Shown here: piece after piece, positions 63,491 through 64,000 of the stretch
Layout: each line of letters begins with the position of its first letter
Position numbering within the stretch: the first letter of the stretch is position 1
Source of the DNA: Streptomyces sp. NBC_00250
GTDB lineage: Bacteria; Actinomycetota; Actinomycetes; Streptomycetales; Streptomycetaceae
Assembly: GCF_036192275.1 (NCBI RefSeq)
Contig: NZ_CP108088.1
Location: 3,721,501-3,785,500, forward strand
DNA length: 64,000 nucleotides
Direction: 5' to 3'
Made by a program: the position numbers and the translations under genes
The notes under the pieces: generated by a model
Told to the model about the DNA's origin: nothing
What the model saw: only the letters and a program-made list of their open reading frames with translations
Databases searched by the model: none

Positions 63491-63607
63491 ACAATGCGGC
63501 ATATCGGTCATATTTACGCCTAGTCTGACATTGCGCCTGACCCGTTCTGTCCACCGGGCTTGCGCGTCGCGTTCCCTCCGGCTACTGGGAAGGACGGCCC
63601 ACCCTCC

Positions 63608-64000
63608 ATGCCCGCTGATCTCGCCGTCATCGGCCTCGGCCACCACGGACTCCCCCTGGCCCAGGCCGCCACCGCCGCAGGCATCGACACCATCGGCTAC
63701 GACACCGACCCCCGCCCCGTCGCCGAACTCGCCGCCGGCCGCTCCCCGGTCGACGGCTCCCTCACCGTCCCGGAGATCCGCCGGATGCTCTCGGGGGGCT
63801 TCCGGCCGACCGCCAACCCCGCCGAACTCGGCCGGGTCCGCACCGCCGTCCTGTGCGCCCCGACCCCCCTCGGTCCGGAGGGCTCCCTCGACCTCACCGC
63901 CGTCACCGACGCCGCACGCGCGCTCGCCGCCCGGCTGCGCCCGCACACCACCGTCCTCCTGGAGTCCCAGGTCCCCCCGGGTACCACCGAGGGCCTGCTC
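63608..64000 (+). CDS. Nucleotide-sugar (UDP-ManNAc-type) dehydrogenase, N-terminal part
   Basis: The first 131 codons run off the window. The N-terminal Rossmann motif LAVIGLGHHGLPLAQAAT, then GYDTDPRPVAELAAGRSPVDG, the TAVLCAPTPLG strand and VLLESQVPPGTTEGLL match UDP-glucose/UDP-ManNAc dehydrogenases, which oxidise the C6 of UDP-sugars to acids for cell-wall or exopolysaccharide synthesis. The catalytic Cys lies beyond the window, so activity cannot be judged. The ATG is preceded by GGAAGGA about 15 bases away. Confidence 0.85.
   Translation, partial: MPADLAVIGLGHHGLPLAQAATAAGIDTIGYDTDPRPVAELAAGRSPVDGSLTVPEIRRMLSGGFRPTANPAELGRVRTAVLCAPTPLGPEGSLDLTAVTDAARALAARLRPHTTVLLESQVPPGTTEGLL

Overview
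The window is very GC-rich. Its genes show strong G/C bias at third codon positions, frequent GTG starts, long perfect-stem terminators, and families typical of Streptomyces (DUF2690, DUF3017, DUF2079, PspC-type histidine kinase, IcmB, repeated Ser/Thr kinases). It reads as the central, conserved part of a Streptomyces chromosome, carrying housekeeping genes mdh, folD, purN-purH, sucC-sucD, pcrA, guaA and glpD. No rRNA, tRNA, CRISPR array, prophage or insertion sequence was recognised. The left edge may cut the first gene, and the right edge truncates a nucleotide-sugar dehydrogenase.

Layout. 1-2.5 kb: AhpD-like protein, PEP-mutase/isocitrate-lyase-like protein, and a membrane-anchored protein. 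2.5-3.1 kb: a short gene pair sharing a possible amyloid-like motif. 3.3-8.2 kb: mdh, an XRE/DUF2690 membrane regulator, DUF3017-folD, and a small membrane protein. 8.4-9.9 kb: DUF2079 membrane protein. 10.0-14.7 kb: a compact five-gene block (FHA protein, Ser/Thr kinase with an extracytoplasmic I36-like domain, lipoprotein, secreted I36-like protein, M23 peptidase with an I36-like tail). 14.8-19.5 kb: purH, purN and two membrane proteins. 19.7-23.2 kb: an XRE + sigma-like + membrane fusion protein and sucD-sucC. 23.6-32.3 kb: a divergent MoxR/DUF5682/VWA and SWIM/DUF5691 system flanking an MmpS-like lipoprotein. 32.4-40.4 kb: icmB, an esterase, an M23 peptidase with a repetitive N-terminus, pcrA, a small membrane protein and an NlpC/P60 hydrolase. 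40.5-46.0 kb: a PspC-type two-component system with a divergent PspC protein, DoxX and a membrane protein. 46.2-53.6 kb: class II aldolase-like protein, guaA, chorismate mutase behind a Phe/Tyr leader peptide, a GMC oxidoreductase and an aldehyde dehydrogenase. 53.8-61.5 kb: three consecutive large kinases or pseudokinases. 61.6-64 kb: glpD and the truncated dehydrogenase.

The most notable signals are these. (1) Matches to the RecA-NDp/PafBC DNA-damage promoter (TTGTCRGTG-N8-TANNNT) lie upstream of pcrA and of both arms of the MoxR/SWIM system, so that system may belong to the DNA-damage regulon. (2) The FHA/kinase/I36/M23 block looks like an uncharacterised envelope-sensing or envelope-remodelling module. 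(3) A probably leaderless 23-residue peptide with Phe and Tyr codons plus a terminator precedes chorismate mutase and suggests attenuation. (4) Four membrane proteins, three of them kinases, share a related C-terminal extracytoplasmic domain, and one of the kinases appears catalytically dead with about 400 residues inserted in its kinase domain.
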